Translations under genes and position numbers: made by a program
Notes under the pieces: generated by a model
The model's database searches: none
What the model was told of the DNA's origin: nothing
What the model saw: the letters and a program-made list of their open reading frames with translations, nothing else
Origin: Adenophora triphylla var. japonica
Lineage: Eukaryota; Streptophyta; Magnoliopsida; Asterales; Campanulaceae
Assembly (NCBI GenBank): GCA_022495995.1
Contig: JAFEMH010000741.1
Location: 558,001 to 622,000, forward strand
Direction of reading: 5' to 3'
DNA: 64,000 nt
Shown here: piece by piece, positions 10,996 to 22,519 of the stretch
How positions within the stretch are numbered: the stretch's first letter is position 1
How the letters are laid out: the number at the start of each line of letters is the position of its first letter

Positions 10996-11690
10996 GAGAA
11001 TTGTTGCAAGGCGTTCATGCCTTGGGGTTCGGGCTTATTGCGGCTGCCGAAGGTAAATTGTTGCAAGGCGTTCGTGCCTTGGGTTTCGAGCTTATTTCGG
11101 CTGCCGAAGGAGAATTGTTGCAAGGCGTTCGTGCCTTGGGGTTCGGTCTTATTGCGGCTGCCGAAGGAGAATTGTTGCAAGGCATTCGTGCCTTGGGGTT
11201 CGGGCTTATTGCAGCTGCCGAAGGAGAATTGTTGCAAGGCGTTCGTGCCTTGGGGTTCGGGGTTAGGCGGCTTATGGCTACCGAAGGAGAATTGTTGCAA
11301 GGCGTTCGTGCCTTGGGGTTCGGGCTTATTGCGGCTGCCGAAGGAGAATTGTTGCAAGGCGTTCGTGCCTTGGGGTTCGGGCTTATTGCAGCTGCCGAAG
11401 GAGAATTGTTGCAAGGCGTTCGTGCCTTGGGGTTAGGGCTTATTGCGGCTACCGAAGGAGAATTGTTGCAAGGCGTTCGTGCCTTGGGGTTCGGGCTTAT
11501 TGCGGCTGCCAAAGGAGAATTGTTGCAAGGCATTCGTGCCTTGGGGTTCAGGCTTATTGCTGCTGCAGAAGGAGAATTGTTGCAAGGCGTTCGTTCCTTG
11601 GGGTTCGGGCTTATTGCGGCTGTCGAAGGAGAATTGTTGCAAGGCGTTCGTGCCTTGGGGTTCGGGCTTATTGCGGCTGCCGAAGGAAGT
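10996..11690. repeat. Tandem array D, 57-bp unit, 12 copies
   Basis: Unit starts GAGAATTGTTGCAAGG and ends GGCTGCCGAAG. Unit starts fall at 10996, 11053 and so on every 57 bp, except one 63-bp unit (11224-11286). Each has a 6-bp hairpin CAAGGC-gttcgt-GCCTTG. Because 57 and 63 are multiples of three, long ORFs stay open on both strands. On the element's own (minus) strand they encode a 19-residue repeat LQQFSFGSRNKPEPQGTNA. Confidence 0.93.
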
Positions 11691-11739
11691 GAAAGTTGGT
11701 GAAAACCAATGGAATTTTGACGTCAGGAGACGGAATTGT

Positions 11740-11915
11740 GATTTGATGTCCGAAGACAGGAGTGAGGGTTTGAATGTCAAACGTCGGTTTGGGGTGGAAA
11801 TGAGAGTTTGAATGTCAAACGTCAACTTGGGATGTAAATGAGCGTTTGAATGTCAAACGTCGACTTGAGAAGGAAGTGAGCGTTTGAATGTCAAACGTCG
11901 ACTGGGGATTGAGAA
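11740..11915. repeat. Tandem array E, about 38-bp unit, 4 copies
   Basis: Unit GCGTTTGAATGTCAAACGTC plus GACTTGAGAAGGAAGTGA. Each holds a 7-bp hairpin CGTTTGA-atg-TCAAACG. The same hairpin occurs in the LTRs (near 6647, 6800, 22930 and 23090). Confidence 0.85.
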
Positions 11916-13065
11916 TTTAACGTCTGGAGACGAAACGTTAGTGAAAACTAACTGGGAATTTAACGTCTGGAGACGAGCGTTAGTGAAAACTAACGAGAAC
12001 TTTAACGTCTGGAGACAAAGCGTTAGTGAGAACTAACGGGAACTTTAACGTCTGGAGACGAAGCGTTAGTGAGAACTAACGGGAACTTTAACGTCTGGAA
12101 ACGAAGCGTTAGTGAGAACTAACGGGAACTTTAACGTCTGGAGACGAGCGTTAGTGAAAACTAACTGAGAATTTAACGTCTGGAGACGAAACGTTAGTGA
12201 AAATTAACTGGGAATTTAACGTCTGGAGACGAAGCGTTAGTGAAAACTAACTGCGAATTTAACGTCTGGAGACGAGCGTTAGTGAAAACTAACTGGAATT
12301 TAACGTCTGGAGACGAAATGTTAGTAAAAACTAACTGGACTTTAATGTCTGGAGACAAAGCGTTAGTGAGAGCTAACGGAAAATTTAACGTCTGGAGACG
12401 AAGCTTTAGTGAGGACCAACGGGAGATTTAACGTCTGGAGACGAGCGTTAGTGAGAGCTAACGGGAAATTTAACGTCTGGAGACGAAACGTTGGTGAGGA
12501 CCAACAGGAGATTTAACGTCTAGAGACGCAACGTTGGTGAGGACCAACGGGAGATTTAACGTCTGGAGACGAAACATTGGTGAGGACCAACGGGAGATTT
12601 AACGTCTGGAGACGCAACGTTGGTGAGGACCAACGGGAGATTTAACGTCTGGAGACAAAACGTTAGTGAGGACCAACGGGAGATTTAACGTCTGGAGACG
12701 CAACGTTGGTGAGGACCAACGGGAGATTTAACGTCTAGAGACGCAACGTTGGTGAGGACCAACGGAAGATTTCACGTCTGGAGACGCAACGTTGGTGAGG
12801 ACCAACGGGAGATTTAACGTCTGGAGACGAAACGTTGGTGAGGACCAACGGGATATTTAACGTCTGGAGACGCAACGTTGGTGAGGACCAACGGGAGATT
12901 TAACGTCTAGAGATGCAACGTTGGTGAGGACCAACGAGAGATTTAACGTCTGGAGACGAAACGTTGGTGAGGACCAACGGGAGATTTAATGTCTGGAGAC
13001 GCAACGTTGGTGAGGACCAACGGGAGATTTAACGTCTAGAGACGCAACGTTGGTGAGGACCAACA
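11916..13065. repeat. Tandem array F, about 43-bp unit, about 26 copies
   Basis: Unit TTTAACGTCTGGAGACGAAG followed by a hairpin. The left part of the array has CGTTAGT-gaga-ACTAACG; the right part (from about 12490) has CGTTGGT-gagg-ACCAACG. A second small palindrome CGTCT-gg-AGACG lies in every unit. Confidence 0.93.
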
Positions 13066-13225
13066 GGAACTTTACCTCGAGAGAGGGGCATTAGAAATGT
13101 CTAACGGGAATTTGGACCTTGAGAGGGGGGCATTAGAAATGTCTAACGGAGAAATTAGACCTCATGAGAGGGGCGTTAGAAATGTCTAACGGGTATTTCA
13201 CCTCGAGAGAGGGGCGTTAGAGATG
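13066..13225. repeat. Tandem array G, 43-46-bp unit, 4 copies
   Basis: Unit CCTCGAGAGAGGGGCATTAG then AAATGTCTAACGGG. Hairpin CGTTAGA-aatg-TCTAACG, a third version of the array F stem. Confidence 0.85.
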
Positions 13226-13640
13226 ACGAAACTCACGAGGGAGAATAATAGAAAAGAATCTCACGAGGAGATGACGAGATGCAAAATCTCGGGAAAGGAT
13301 CTCGCAGGGAGATGACGGAAAGATCTCACGAGGGAGAATAACGAGAAAGGATCTCACAAGGAGATAACGAGATGCAAGATCTCGGGGAAGGATCTCGCAG
13401 GGAGATGATGGAAAGATCTCACGAGGGAGAATAATGAGAAAGGATCTCACGAGGAGATAACGAAATGCAAGATCTCGGGGAAGGATCTCGCAGGGAGATG
13501 ACGGAAAGATCTCACGAGGGAGAATAACGAGAAAGGATCTCACGAGGAGATAACGGGAGAGGATCTTATGAAAAGATGGGTAATCTCTCTAAGAGATGGG
13601 TAATCTCACGAAAAGATGGGTAATCTTTCTCATCTTCATC
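13226..13640. repeat. Tandem array H, 93-bp higher-order unit, about 3.5 copies
   Basis: GATCTCACGAGGGAGAATAA recurs at 13322, 13415 and 13508, a 93-bp period. Each unit contains several GATCTC/GAGATC hairpin monomers related to array B. After 13560 it degrades into GATGGGTAATCTC units. Confidence 0.88.
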
Positions 13641-13751
13641 AGCTCCTCTGCCAGTTCCCTCAATTCTGTTGTCAGTTCCTTTGATGGGTGAGGTCGAAAC
13701 TGTAAGGTCGGAGGTTGGGTATGCCTTAGGAGGTTCCCCCTTTGCGGGCTG

Positions 13752-15163
13752 CTACCTTGGTGCTGGCGAGCCTCTTGTTTTTCCTGATGTCAGCTGGTGT
13801 TGGCATATAACCGAGCCTCTGGACTGTAGTCTGGTCCTTGACTTTGATGACTTGGTGTTAGCCTTGTAACCTTTTACCGAGCCCCGATCCGGGATGAAGT
13901 TCATGAGTTTCATCATCCTCATGGCGGGAGGGATTTTGTCCCAGAATAGTGGAAGGTCCACGCTGCATATTTGGATTTTGGAGGTCTCTAGAGTGAATCC
14001 AGTTAATGCCATGTCGTCATTATGCTTGATTTCTAACACTGGAATGTCGTTGGTGCTGGTCCCCTCGGTGGTGACGTTGTCGCCGTAGACTGTGGTTATA
14101 TCGTTGCCTTGCATGAACTTGAGGCATTGGTGAAGGGTGGATGCCACGCCATTTATCTGATGCAGCCAGGGACGCCCTAGGATGGCTGTGAAAGTGATTG
14201 GAATGTCCAACACTTGGAATTCGGTGGGGATCATCCTCTTGCCAAACCAGATATTAAGAGTAGCAACCCCGAGAACTGTACGGGAAGCGGAGTCATAGGC
14301 CTTGACAAAGGTGTGGGTGAAGGCTTCAAATCTGGGCTTGATGTCAAGCAGGTCCATCATCTTGGCGGGCAAGACATTCATTCCGGAACCTCCGTCTACC
14401 AGCACACGGGGAAGGCGACGCTCGTCCAGCTGAACCGTGATGTGGAGCGGCTCATTGTGATCAGCTTCAAATTTTGGAAGGTCCAAATCTGTGAAGGTGA
14501 TAATGTTTCCGTAGTGGATGTTGCCGATCATCTGAATGACTTCATCTCGGGGGTCAAGGGCCCACTGGGGACCATGGTACGGGCGACTTTCCTCTAGCTC
14601 GAGCTTGTGAGGATATGAGGATGTGAGCAGGACCAAAGGGAAATGTTCGCCTAGGTCCGCTTGAGTCAGGTGAGGATCGGGTCCTCCAACATTTGAGAGG
14701 TGGAGGTTTTGGTGGTGCCTCCAGATTGCTTTGAGGTTTGATGAGTTGTACTTTGGCTTATCCTTCTGGGGATTATGCTTCTTGTTGTCAGTAAGGTTGC
14801 CGAGATTGGAGACTTTCTTGTGTCCTGATGCCTGAACTGTGGTGTCAGCAGGATATTTTCGCTTTCCCATCCCTTTAGGTTCGAAGTCCGTCTTTGTTTG
14901 AAGGAAGGGAAGACTTCTTTGGAGAAAACGCCCTTCAATGCTGCTTGCCCCGGAGGTGTCATGAGGATTCGGGATTCCTCGATCTCGTCGAGGTCGTATC
15001 CGAGAAGCCCCGCTTCAGCTAAAACCATAATGCCGAAAGATGCTTCTGCAAGCCCCAGAAATCGAAACTCAAGGTAGACCCTTGGGATGAAAAAGTTCTC
15101 TTCGTGTGGCGAAGCCCCAGTCTGAAGAAATGACTTGGTGAAGCCCCAGTTTGAAGGAAGCAC
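13752..15163 (-). pseudogene. Protease-region ORF of the inner Ogre/Tat-like element
   Basis: The 372-aa stretch (14870 to 13752) carries LPRVLVDGGSGMNVLPAKMM (about aa 165-185), the DGG(S/A)-type retropepsin motif usual in Tat/Ogre elements. It is followed by TAILGRPWLHQI, the second-lobe motif, and near the end MRMMKLMNFIPDRGSVK, which looks like the start of a G-patch-like region. Upstream in another frame (15163 to 14875) is RILMTPPGQAALKGVFSKEV, plausibly the gag C-terminus, so a frameshift near 14880 is likely. No RT follows: the frame runs straight into array H at 13640. Either RT to integrase were deleted or the element family never had them. Confidence 0.8.
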
Positions 15164-16130
15164 TGGTCATCTGTGGGGATTCTAGAGTGAATCCGATGTA
15201 GCCCCAATCTGAGTTGAACTTTATGTGGCCCGACGAGGCGATCGTCCTTGATTTTTTTTCGATTGGTCAACCAAAGTGTATAAGAGGAATGGCTTGTAAT
15301 GTATACGCGTAAGGACGTATTTTAGAGAAGTGGGAACGAATCCCGATTTTATGTGGATGCCTAGTTTAATGCAGGCACCAAAACTCGCTTTGGGTTTGAC
15401 TCTTTTGGGAGAGTATGAGCGTAGAGAGGTTTGGAGAAGTGTATGGAAGCTCTTGCTAACAGAAAGACAGTGTTTAGCTCTAATTTTCCTATTATCGTAG
15501 AAAAAGAAGACTTGTCGAGACATCTGAAAACATGTTTTATCCATAAAGATCACAAGATTGCTTTAAACCCTTTGTTAATGTTCAGGTTGTTCAACCATTA
15601 ATCCTGATATGAACAAATGTCTTGATTAACCGTGAGAAGAAAGTCAACTGATGTCGCGGATCAAAGTTGGTTGTGTGTGAAAGAAAGGCCTGTGTATAGG
15701 GGAGGTCATTGATGAGACCGGGTTTATGGGATTTGTATGTGTTTATGCTCTGGACGGTCTCTGTTTGCCTAGGTTCTCCTCGTAAGGAGCTCAGTCGCCG
15801 TAGTTACGGCGGAACGGTGCTTGGCTGCAGGAAAAGGGTATGAACATTTGTGGTCCTTTTGGTGAAAAGGCTCGGATGGGATGTTTGGATGATGAGGTAC
15901 AGGCCTCGAGGTGATTCCTTGACAAGTCGTTGTTGACGGCTTCTTCCGTGATTCCATTGCTTCTTGGTCAGCGTCTTTCACCGGGGGAGAAAGAATTCGA
16001 ATGTAGCGTAAGGGCTTAGATGTGTTTTTGCCTTTGCTTTGACCGCTCCATTGTTATCGACAACCTCCATTCTTCGAGCTTTAACTTTGTTTGCCCATCT
16101 GTCAAGCTTGTGATTGGCGATGCTGGGTCC
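15164..16130. other. Inner element, unassigned stretch upstream of the protease region
   Basis: Only short scattered ORFs on both strands and no recognisable domain. By position (minus strand, between leader and protease) this would be gag, but I cannot show it. Confidence 0.4.
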
Positions 16131-16134
16131 TTCG

Positions 16135-16320
16135 CCTCACTTTTTTTTTGAAGTTCTTGCTTTGAACTTTTCTCTCTCTTTTTTTTTGAAGTTCTTGTTT
16201 GAACTTTTCTCTCTCTTTTTTTTTTTTTTTGAAGTTCTTGTTTGAACTTTTCTCTCTTTTTTTTTTTTTTTTTGAAGTTCTTGAGGACGAAGGCAGGCTC
16301 CTGCTTGAACTTTCTCAATG
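16135..16320. repeat. Poly-T rich tandem repeat I, 3-4 copies
   Basis: Units of about 48 bp: TTGAAGTTCTTG, TTTGAACTTTTCTCTC, then a T-run of 9-17. Includes a GAAGTTC/GAACTTC-like inverted motif. Unit length varies mainly by the T-run. Confidence 0.85.
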
Positions 16321-17560
16321 CGCACGAGGGAGAAGGCGAGCTCCGAGGTTGTTGTCGACATGGGGTCAATCTTCCGATGTTGAGTGACCTTTTGTTGTTC
16401 CTTGATATTGCCGTCGTCGTTGACTTGGTCAAGGTGAAGGTGGAGACATGTTTTTGGGAAGTGTGTGGCTTGATGGAGGCCTTTGTGGGGTAAGGAAAGT
16501 GTATGGGGAGGGCACCAGTTGACTTTCTCACACCGATTAATCAGAACATTAGTTATTTCCAGAGATTATGTGTTGAGCAATACAAGTAGTCATTTAGGAT
16601 ATAACCATTTCATTAGTTGTAATGTAGGTGTGCAAATAATGTCTCAAGTCTAGCAAGAAGAGAAAAAGACACTTATTTATAGAAACTTTAAGATTAACTA
16701 CACTGTCCGAGGCGGACTTGATTGAACGAGGAAAGTACTAGAACCTACGAAGGTTGACCAAAAGACAATTGATGATCTCGAGGATAGGTAGCCCCTACTC
16801 TAGCCGTCTTTTGTTGCCGAATTGCCAGACGCCTCAAGCTTTCCATCTTCTGTTAACTTCCGAGTTCCATACCTGCACCGAGGCAATGATCAGTTTGTGC
16901 CCATGATACTGTGGAAGTGGAGGGATTTGAGGCCACGGAGCGGCGGCAGACAAGTTGTCCGAAGAAATGGGTCGGAAAAAGTCACGGGGACGAAACTTGA
17001 TGGTGAGCATATTGAGAGAAGGAAGTGAACACAGGAGGATTTTGAGGGATATTGGGATACATTTGAGATGATCCAATGGCTACTGTTGCATTGAGTGAAA
17101 GGGGTAAGACGCGCCGTATATGACAGGGTTGCTTGAGAGGTGGCGTATGAAGCCCCTCGGTTGTTTCCTTGGATTGAAGGATTTTCGGATTTCAAAGGCG
17201 TAGGACCCCTGGGTGAAGGTTTGAGGAGCCGATCGTAAGCGATCGTCGTCCTCGATTAGATGAAAGTACCATCTTCTTTGGGATAGCCTTGCTATACCTC
17301 GCTCATTCGTTTGTACCATGAAATTCTCACGATCCTTTTACATTTCTTGTGGACCTCACAAGCCCGGATGGCTTCTTCCAGTGTCATATCGTTTACCGGT
17401 GGCGGGGTTCCGTTCCCGTCACGATTTCTCAGTGAGTCTGACATGTCGGAAAGTCTAGTTGAGGGAATTGAGGAAACTGAGGAACCTGTCCCGATGCCGC
17501 CGTAATCGTAATTCGGCGAGGCGCCGACCCGACTCAATCACTGCTCACCGCAGGGAACGA
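16321..17560 (-). other. Inner element, possible gag N-terminal remnants
   Basis: The minus-strand stretch 17537-17292 (81 aa) reads MTLEEAIRACEVHKKCKRIV, and 17319-17080 continues in another frame. Composition is protein-like, but I recognise no domain. It lies just after the long leader array, where gag would start. Confidence 0.35.
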
Positions 17561-17569
17561 AAGGTATGG

Positions 17570-20500
17570 CTTAGTTTTCGGAAGGGGTATTTGGCTCAAG
17601 GCTTTAAGGCTCGAAAATTGGACCGTGAAAGGTCGAGATTTAAAGTTTTGACCGTGAAAGGCCGGGATTGAATATTTGAGATCGGACCGCGAAGGTCTCG
17701 ATGGGAGATCAGAGATCAGACCGCAAAGGTCGGGATCGACTATTTGAGATCGGACCGCGAAGGTCTCGATTGGAGATCAGAGATTGGACCGCGAAGGTCG
17801 GGATCGACTATTTGAGATTAAACCGCGAAGGTCTCGCTTGGATTGCTTGAGATAGGACCGCGAAGGTCAGGATCGAGGATTGAGATCGGAGATCGGACTG
17901 CGAAGGTCGGGATCGACTATTTGAGATCGGACCGCGAAGGTCTCGATTGGAGATTGGACCGCGAAGGTCGGGATCGACTATTTGAGATCGGACCGTGAGA
18001 GGCCTCAATTGGAGATCAGAGATCGGACCGCGAAGGTCGGGATTGACTTTTGAGATCGGACCGCGAAGGTCGAGACTTGAGATATCGGACCGAGAAAGGA
18101 CGCGATTGAGGATTGGACCACGAGGGGTCGAGACATGAGATATCGGACCGAGAGGGTCGCGATTGAGGATGGACCACGAGGGGTCGAGACTTGAGATATC
18201 GGACCGAGAGGGTCGCGATTGAGGATTGGACCACGAGGGGTCGAGACTTGAGATATCGGACCGAGAGGGTCGCGATTGAGGATTGGACCACAAGGGGTCG
18301 AGACTTGAGATATCGGACCGAGAAAGGTCGCGATTGACCACCAAGGTCGCGGGACCGCGAGGGGTCAGAGATAGACGAGATATATCGGACCACGGAAGGT
18401 CGCGGTTGAAGAGTTGGACCGCGAGGGTCGAGAATATGAGACATCGGACCATGGAAGGTCGCGATTGATGAAGTTGAGATCCGCGAGTCGAGATATGATC
18501 GGACCACGGAAGGTCGCGATTGAGAGTTGGACCGCGAGGGGTCGAGATATGATATATCGGACCACGGAAGAGTCTGGTAAATTGAAGATCGGACCGCGAG
18601 GGTCGAGAGAATGAGATCGGATCACGGAAGGTCGCGATTGAAGATCGGAGATTGGAGCGCGAGGGTCAAGATATGAGATATCGGACCACGGAAGGTCGCG
18701 ATTGAGAGTTGGAGCGCGAGGGGTCAAGATATGAGATATCGGACCACGGAAGGTCGCGATGAAGTTGGGACCGCGAAGGTTCAAGATATGAGATATCGGA
18801 CCACGTGAAGGTCGCGATGAGATCGGAGTTGGACCACGAGGGGTCGAGATATGCGATATCGGACCACGCAAGGTCGCGATTGAGAGTTGGACCGCGAGGG
18901 GTCGAGATATGAGATATCGGACCGAGGAAGGTCGCGATTGTGGATTGGACCGCGAGGGGTCAAGATATGAGACATCGGACCACGGAAGGTCGCGATTGAG
19001 AGTTGGACCGCGAAGGTCGAGACTTGAGATTTGAAATTGGACCGTGAGGGTCTCGATATGAGACATCGGACCACGGAAGGTCGTGATTGAGAGTTGGACC
19101 GCGAGGGGTCGAGATATGCGATATCGAACCACGGAAGGTCGCGATTGAGATGGTGGGCCGCGAGGAGTCGAGATATGCGATATCGGACCACATAAGGTCG
19201 CGATTGAGAGTTCGGGACCGTGAGGGTCGAGATATGCGATATCGGACCACGGAAGGTCGCGGTGAGAGTTGGACCGCGAGGTCGAGAATATGAGATATCG
19301 GACCACGGAAGGTCGCGATTGAGAGTTGGACCGCGAGGGGTCAAGATATGAGACTTCGGACCACGAAAGGTCGCGTTTGAGAGTTGGACCGCGAGGGGTC
19401 GTGATATGCGATATGGGACCACGGAAGGTCGCGATTGAGAGTTGGACCGCGAGGGGTCGAGATATGAGATATCGGACCGAGGAAGGTCGCGATTGTGGAT
19501 TGGACCGCAGAAGGTCGCGATTGTGAATTGGACCGCGAGGGGTCGAGATATGCGATATCGGACCACGGAAGGTCGCGATTGAGAGTTGGACCACGAGGGG
19601 TCGAGATATGATATATCGGACCGAGGAAGGTCGCGATTGTGGATTGGACCGCGAAGGTCGAGATGAGATATGAATATCGGACCGAGAGTCGCGATTGGAG
19701 GATTGGACCGCGAGGGGTCAAGATATGAGACATCGGACCACGGAAGGTCGCGATTGAGAGTTGGACCGCGAAGGTCGAGACTTGAGATTTGAAATTGGAC
19801 CGTGAGGGTCTCGATTGAGGATTGGACCACTAAAGTCATGTCTTGAGAATCGGACTGAGAAAGGTCGCGATTAAGGATTGGACCGCGAAGGTCACGATTG
19901 AGAATCGGACCTCTTAGGTCACGTCTTGAGGATTGGACCGCTAAGGTCACGTCTTGAGAATCGGACCGAGAAAGGTCGCGAATAAGGATTGGACCGCGAA
20001 GGTCACGATTGAGAATCAGACCGCTAAGGTCACGTCTTGAGGATTGGACCGCTAAGGTCACGTCTTGAGAATCGGACCGAGAAAGGTCGCGAATAAGGAT
20101 TGGACCGCGAATGTCACGATTAAGAATCGGACCGCTAAGGTCACGTCTTGAGGATTGGACCGCTAAGGTCACGTCATGAGAATCGGACCGAGAAAGGTCG
20201 CGAATAAGGATTGGACCGCGAAGGTCACGATTGAGATTTGAAATCGGACCGTGAGGGTCTCGATTGAGGGTTGGACCGCGAAGGTCGAGATTTGAGATTT
20301 GAAATCGGACCGTGAGGGTCTCGATTGAGGAGTGGACCGCGAAGGTCACGATTTGAGATTTGAAATCGGACCGTGAGGGTCTCGATTGAGGGTTGGACCG
20401 CGAAGGTCGCGATGAGACATCGGACCACGTGAAGGTCTCGGTGAGGAGTGGACCGCGAGGTCACGATTGAGATTTGAGACATCGGACCACGTGAAGGTCT

Positions 20501-21360
20501 CGATTGAGGAGTGGACCGCGAAGAGTCGACGATTTGAGATTTGAAATCGGACCACGGAAGGTCGCGATTGAGAGTTGGACCGCGAGGGGTCAAGATATGA
20601 GACATCGGACCACGGAAGGTCGCGATTGAGAGTTGGACCGTGAGGGGTCGAGATATGCGATATCGGACCACGGAAGGTCGCGATTGAGAGATTTGAAATC
20701 GGACCGCGAGGGTCGAGATACGAGACATCGGACCACGGAAGGTCGCGATTGAGATTTAGATCGCGAGGGGTCGAGATTTGAGACATCGGACCACGGAAGG
20801 TCGCGGTGAGAGTTGGACCGCGAGGGGTCGAGATTTGAACATCGGACCACGGAAGGTCGCGGTGAGAGTTGGACCGCGAGAGGGTCGAGATATGAGACAT
20901 CGGACCACGGAAGGTCGCGATTGAGATTGGACCGCGAGGGTCGAGATTTGAGATATCGGACCACGGAAGGTCGCGATTGAGAGATTGGACACGCGAGGGT
21001 CGAGATATGAGACATGTCGGACCACGGAAGAGTCGCGGTGAGGATTAGGACCGCGAGGGGTCGAGATGTGAGATATCGGACCACGGAAGGTCGCGATTGA
21101 GAGTAGGACCGCGAGGGGTCAAGATATGAGATATCGGACCACGGAAGGTCGCGATTGAGAGTAGGACCGCGAGGGGTCAATATATGAGATATCGGACCAC
21201 GAAAGGTCGCGATTGAGAGTAGGACCGCGAGGGGTCAAGATATGAGATATCGGACCACGGAAGGTCGCGATTGAGAGTAGGACCGCGAGGGGTCAAGATA
21301 TAAGATATCGGACCACGAAAGGTCGCGATTGAGAGTAGGACCGCGAAGGTCACTATTTTA
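17570..21360. repeat. Tandem array J/K, hairpin GACC...GGTC, about 3.8 kb
   Basis: Roughly 65 units of two alternating monomers, about 58 bp per dimer in the main part: GGACCGCGAGGGGTC, AAGATATGAGATATC, GGACCACGGAAGGTCGCGAT. Every monomer has GACC, a 5-6-nt variable loop (gcgaa, acggaa, gagaaa, gctaa) and GGTC. A distinct 111-bp higher-order form fills 19931-20240 (GATTGG starts at 19931, 20042 and 20153). On the element's strand it lies between the PBS and the protease region, so it is a leader array, not a 3'-UTR one. Long ORFs here are products of the repeat. Confidence 0.92.
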
Positions 21361-22495
21361 AAGATTCCCGAGATGGGACCATTCAATTGTTGTTTTAGTT
21401 TACTGAAAACACATTTTTCTCAGAGTCCTAAATGGTTGGAAAAGAGAGTGTCTTCTTTTTCGCAACTAATCCTAGAGCTCTAATCAGTGGATCTCGTCAC
21501 TACGCTTATAGGCCCCTCGTTTCCATTTGTAGATCATCTTTCTCAGGACGGACAATCCCGAATGAGGTCCTATAAGGCAAGCGAGTTCCACCGACAAAGG
21601 AAAAAGTGAACTTAAGGCTAGCTGATCACGCAAACTTCCAACGTATGTGACGCACGGGCCACAGTCAAAGTCAACGTCCTTAAGTTAAGGCGAGGATCGT
21701 GCCAAAATTTCGGCATGACCTCTCCTGACTCGCTTGCGTGAGGGACCTTAGCTTTTGGCATTGGCCAAGTTGTGGCTGACACAGTGCATACGGTGAGGTT
21801 TGGTGACACGGTGTCACATTGAACCTTCGGGTATATTTTTCGGCAGAGCTCCGCGTCAAAGTCAAGGCTGAAAAGCTCAAAACTTCGGGTCGGGAACGAC
21901 CTTCGATCTCAACCTCTCGAGTTTGACTCGTGGCGAAACCCGGCGTAAAAAACATACACTTAGGCTTTATGACACGAACTAAGCCAAAAACCAATCGGGG
22001 TCTTGGACAAAGTGTGACACAAAGAGTGCATGGCTTACACGGGCTAGGATGGGTCAAGTTTGGGGGACGACCCCGTGCGCCCTCGAAAGGTGTCTGGCAG
22101 ACCAACCGAGGTGCAACTGATAAGGCCATCCCTGGTTACGGGTCGTAGTGTGCAGTGTACCGAGGCAGCAAGTGCACGTGAAGTGCGGTGTACCGAGGCA
22201 GCAAGTGCGAGTAGTGTGCGGTCACTAAAATTCTTTTTTTTCAGAGTAAAACAGAGATTTTTCAGAATGTGTCTTAAAGAATTTTGATGCGCAGTTCAAA
22301 AGATAGCAATGAAAATCAAACATGAATGGGGATGCACAAACATGGTATGATTTTGAGAAGATGACAATGTAATGCCCTTGAAAAAACCGTTCGAGGTTTA
22401 AAGTAACACACGCACACGAAAACGAGGAAGGGTAAACGAAAGTTTGACTCACGGAAGGCTTTTTTGAAAACAACGGCAGTTTTGAAAAAAGTATC
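21361..22495. other. Inner element, leader next to the PBS
   Basis: No credible ORF. A 40-bp segment with GTGTACCGAGGCAGCAAGTG is duplicated at 22155 and 22188. On the minus strand this is the untranslated leader between PBS and array J/K. Confidence 0.5.
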
Positions 22496-22519
22496 CAAGT
22501 CCCTAGCGGAGTCGCCAAC
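22496..22519 (-). other. Primer binding site of the inner element
   Basis: On the minus strand the LTR end CA is followed by G and then TTGGCGACTCCGCTAGGGA. This resembles the Arg-tRNA type site (TGGCGACTCCGCTGGGGA) reported for Ogre-type elements, with a substitution. It fixes the element's direction. Confidence 0.7.

Noticed and set aside
13752..14870. DGG instead of DTG in the protease motif read as a lost catalytic site
   Set aside because: DGG-S/A is the usual form in Tat/Ogre-type elements.
17808..20900. Long ORFs of up to 522 aa rich in SRSDI and NRDL repeats
   Set aside because: They are readings of the GACC/GGTC tandem array in several frames with no conserved domain and no start context.
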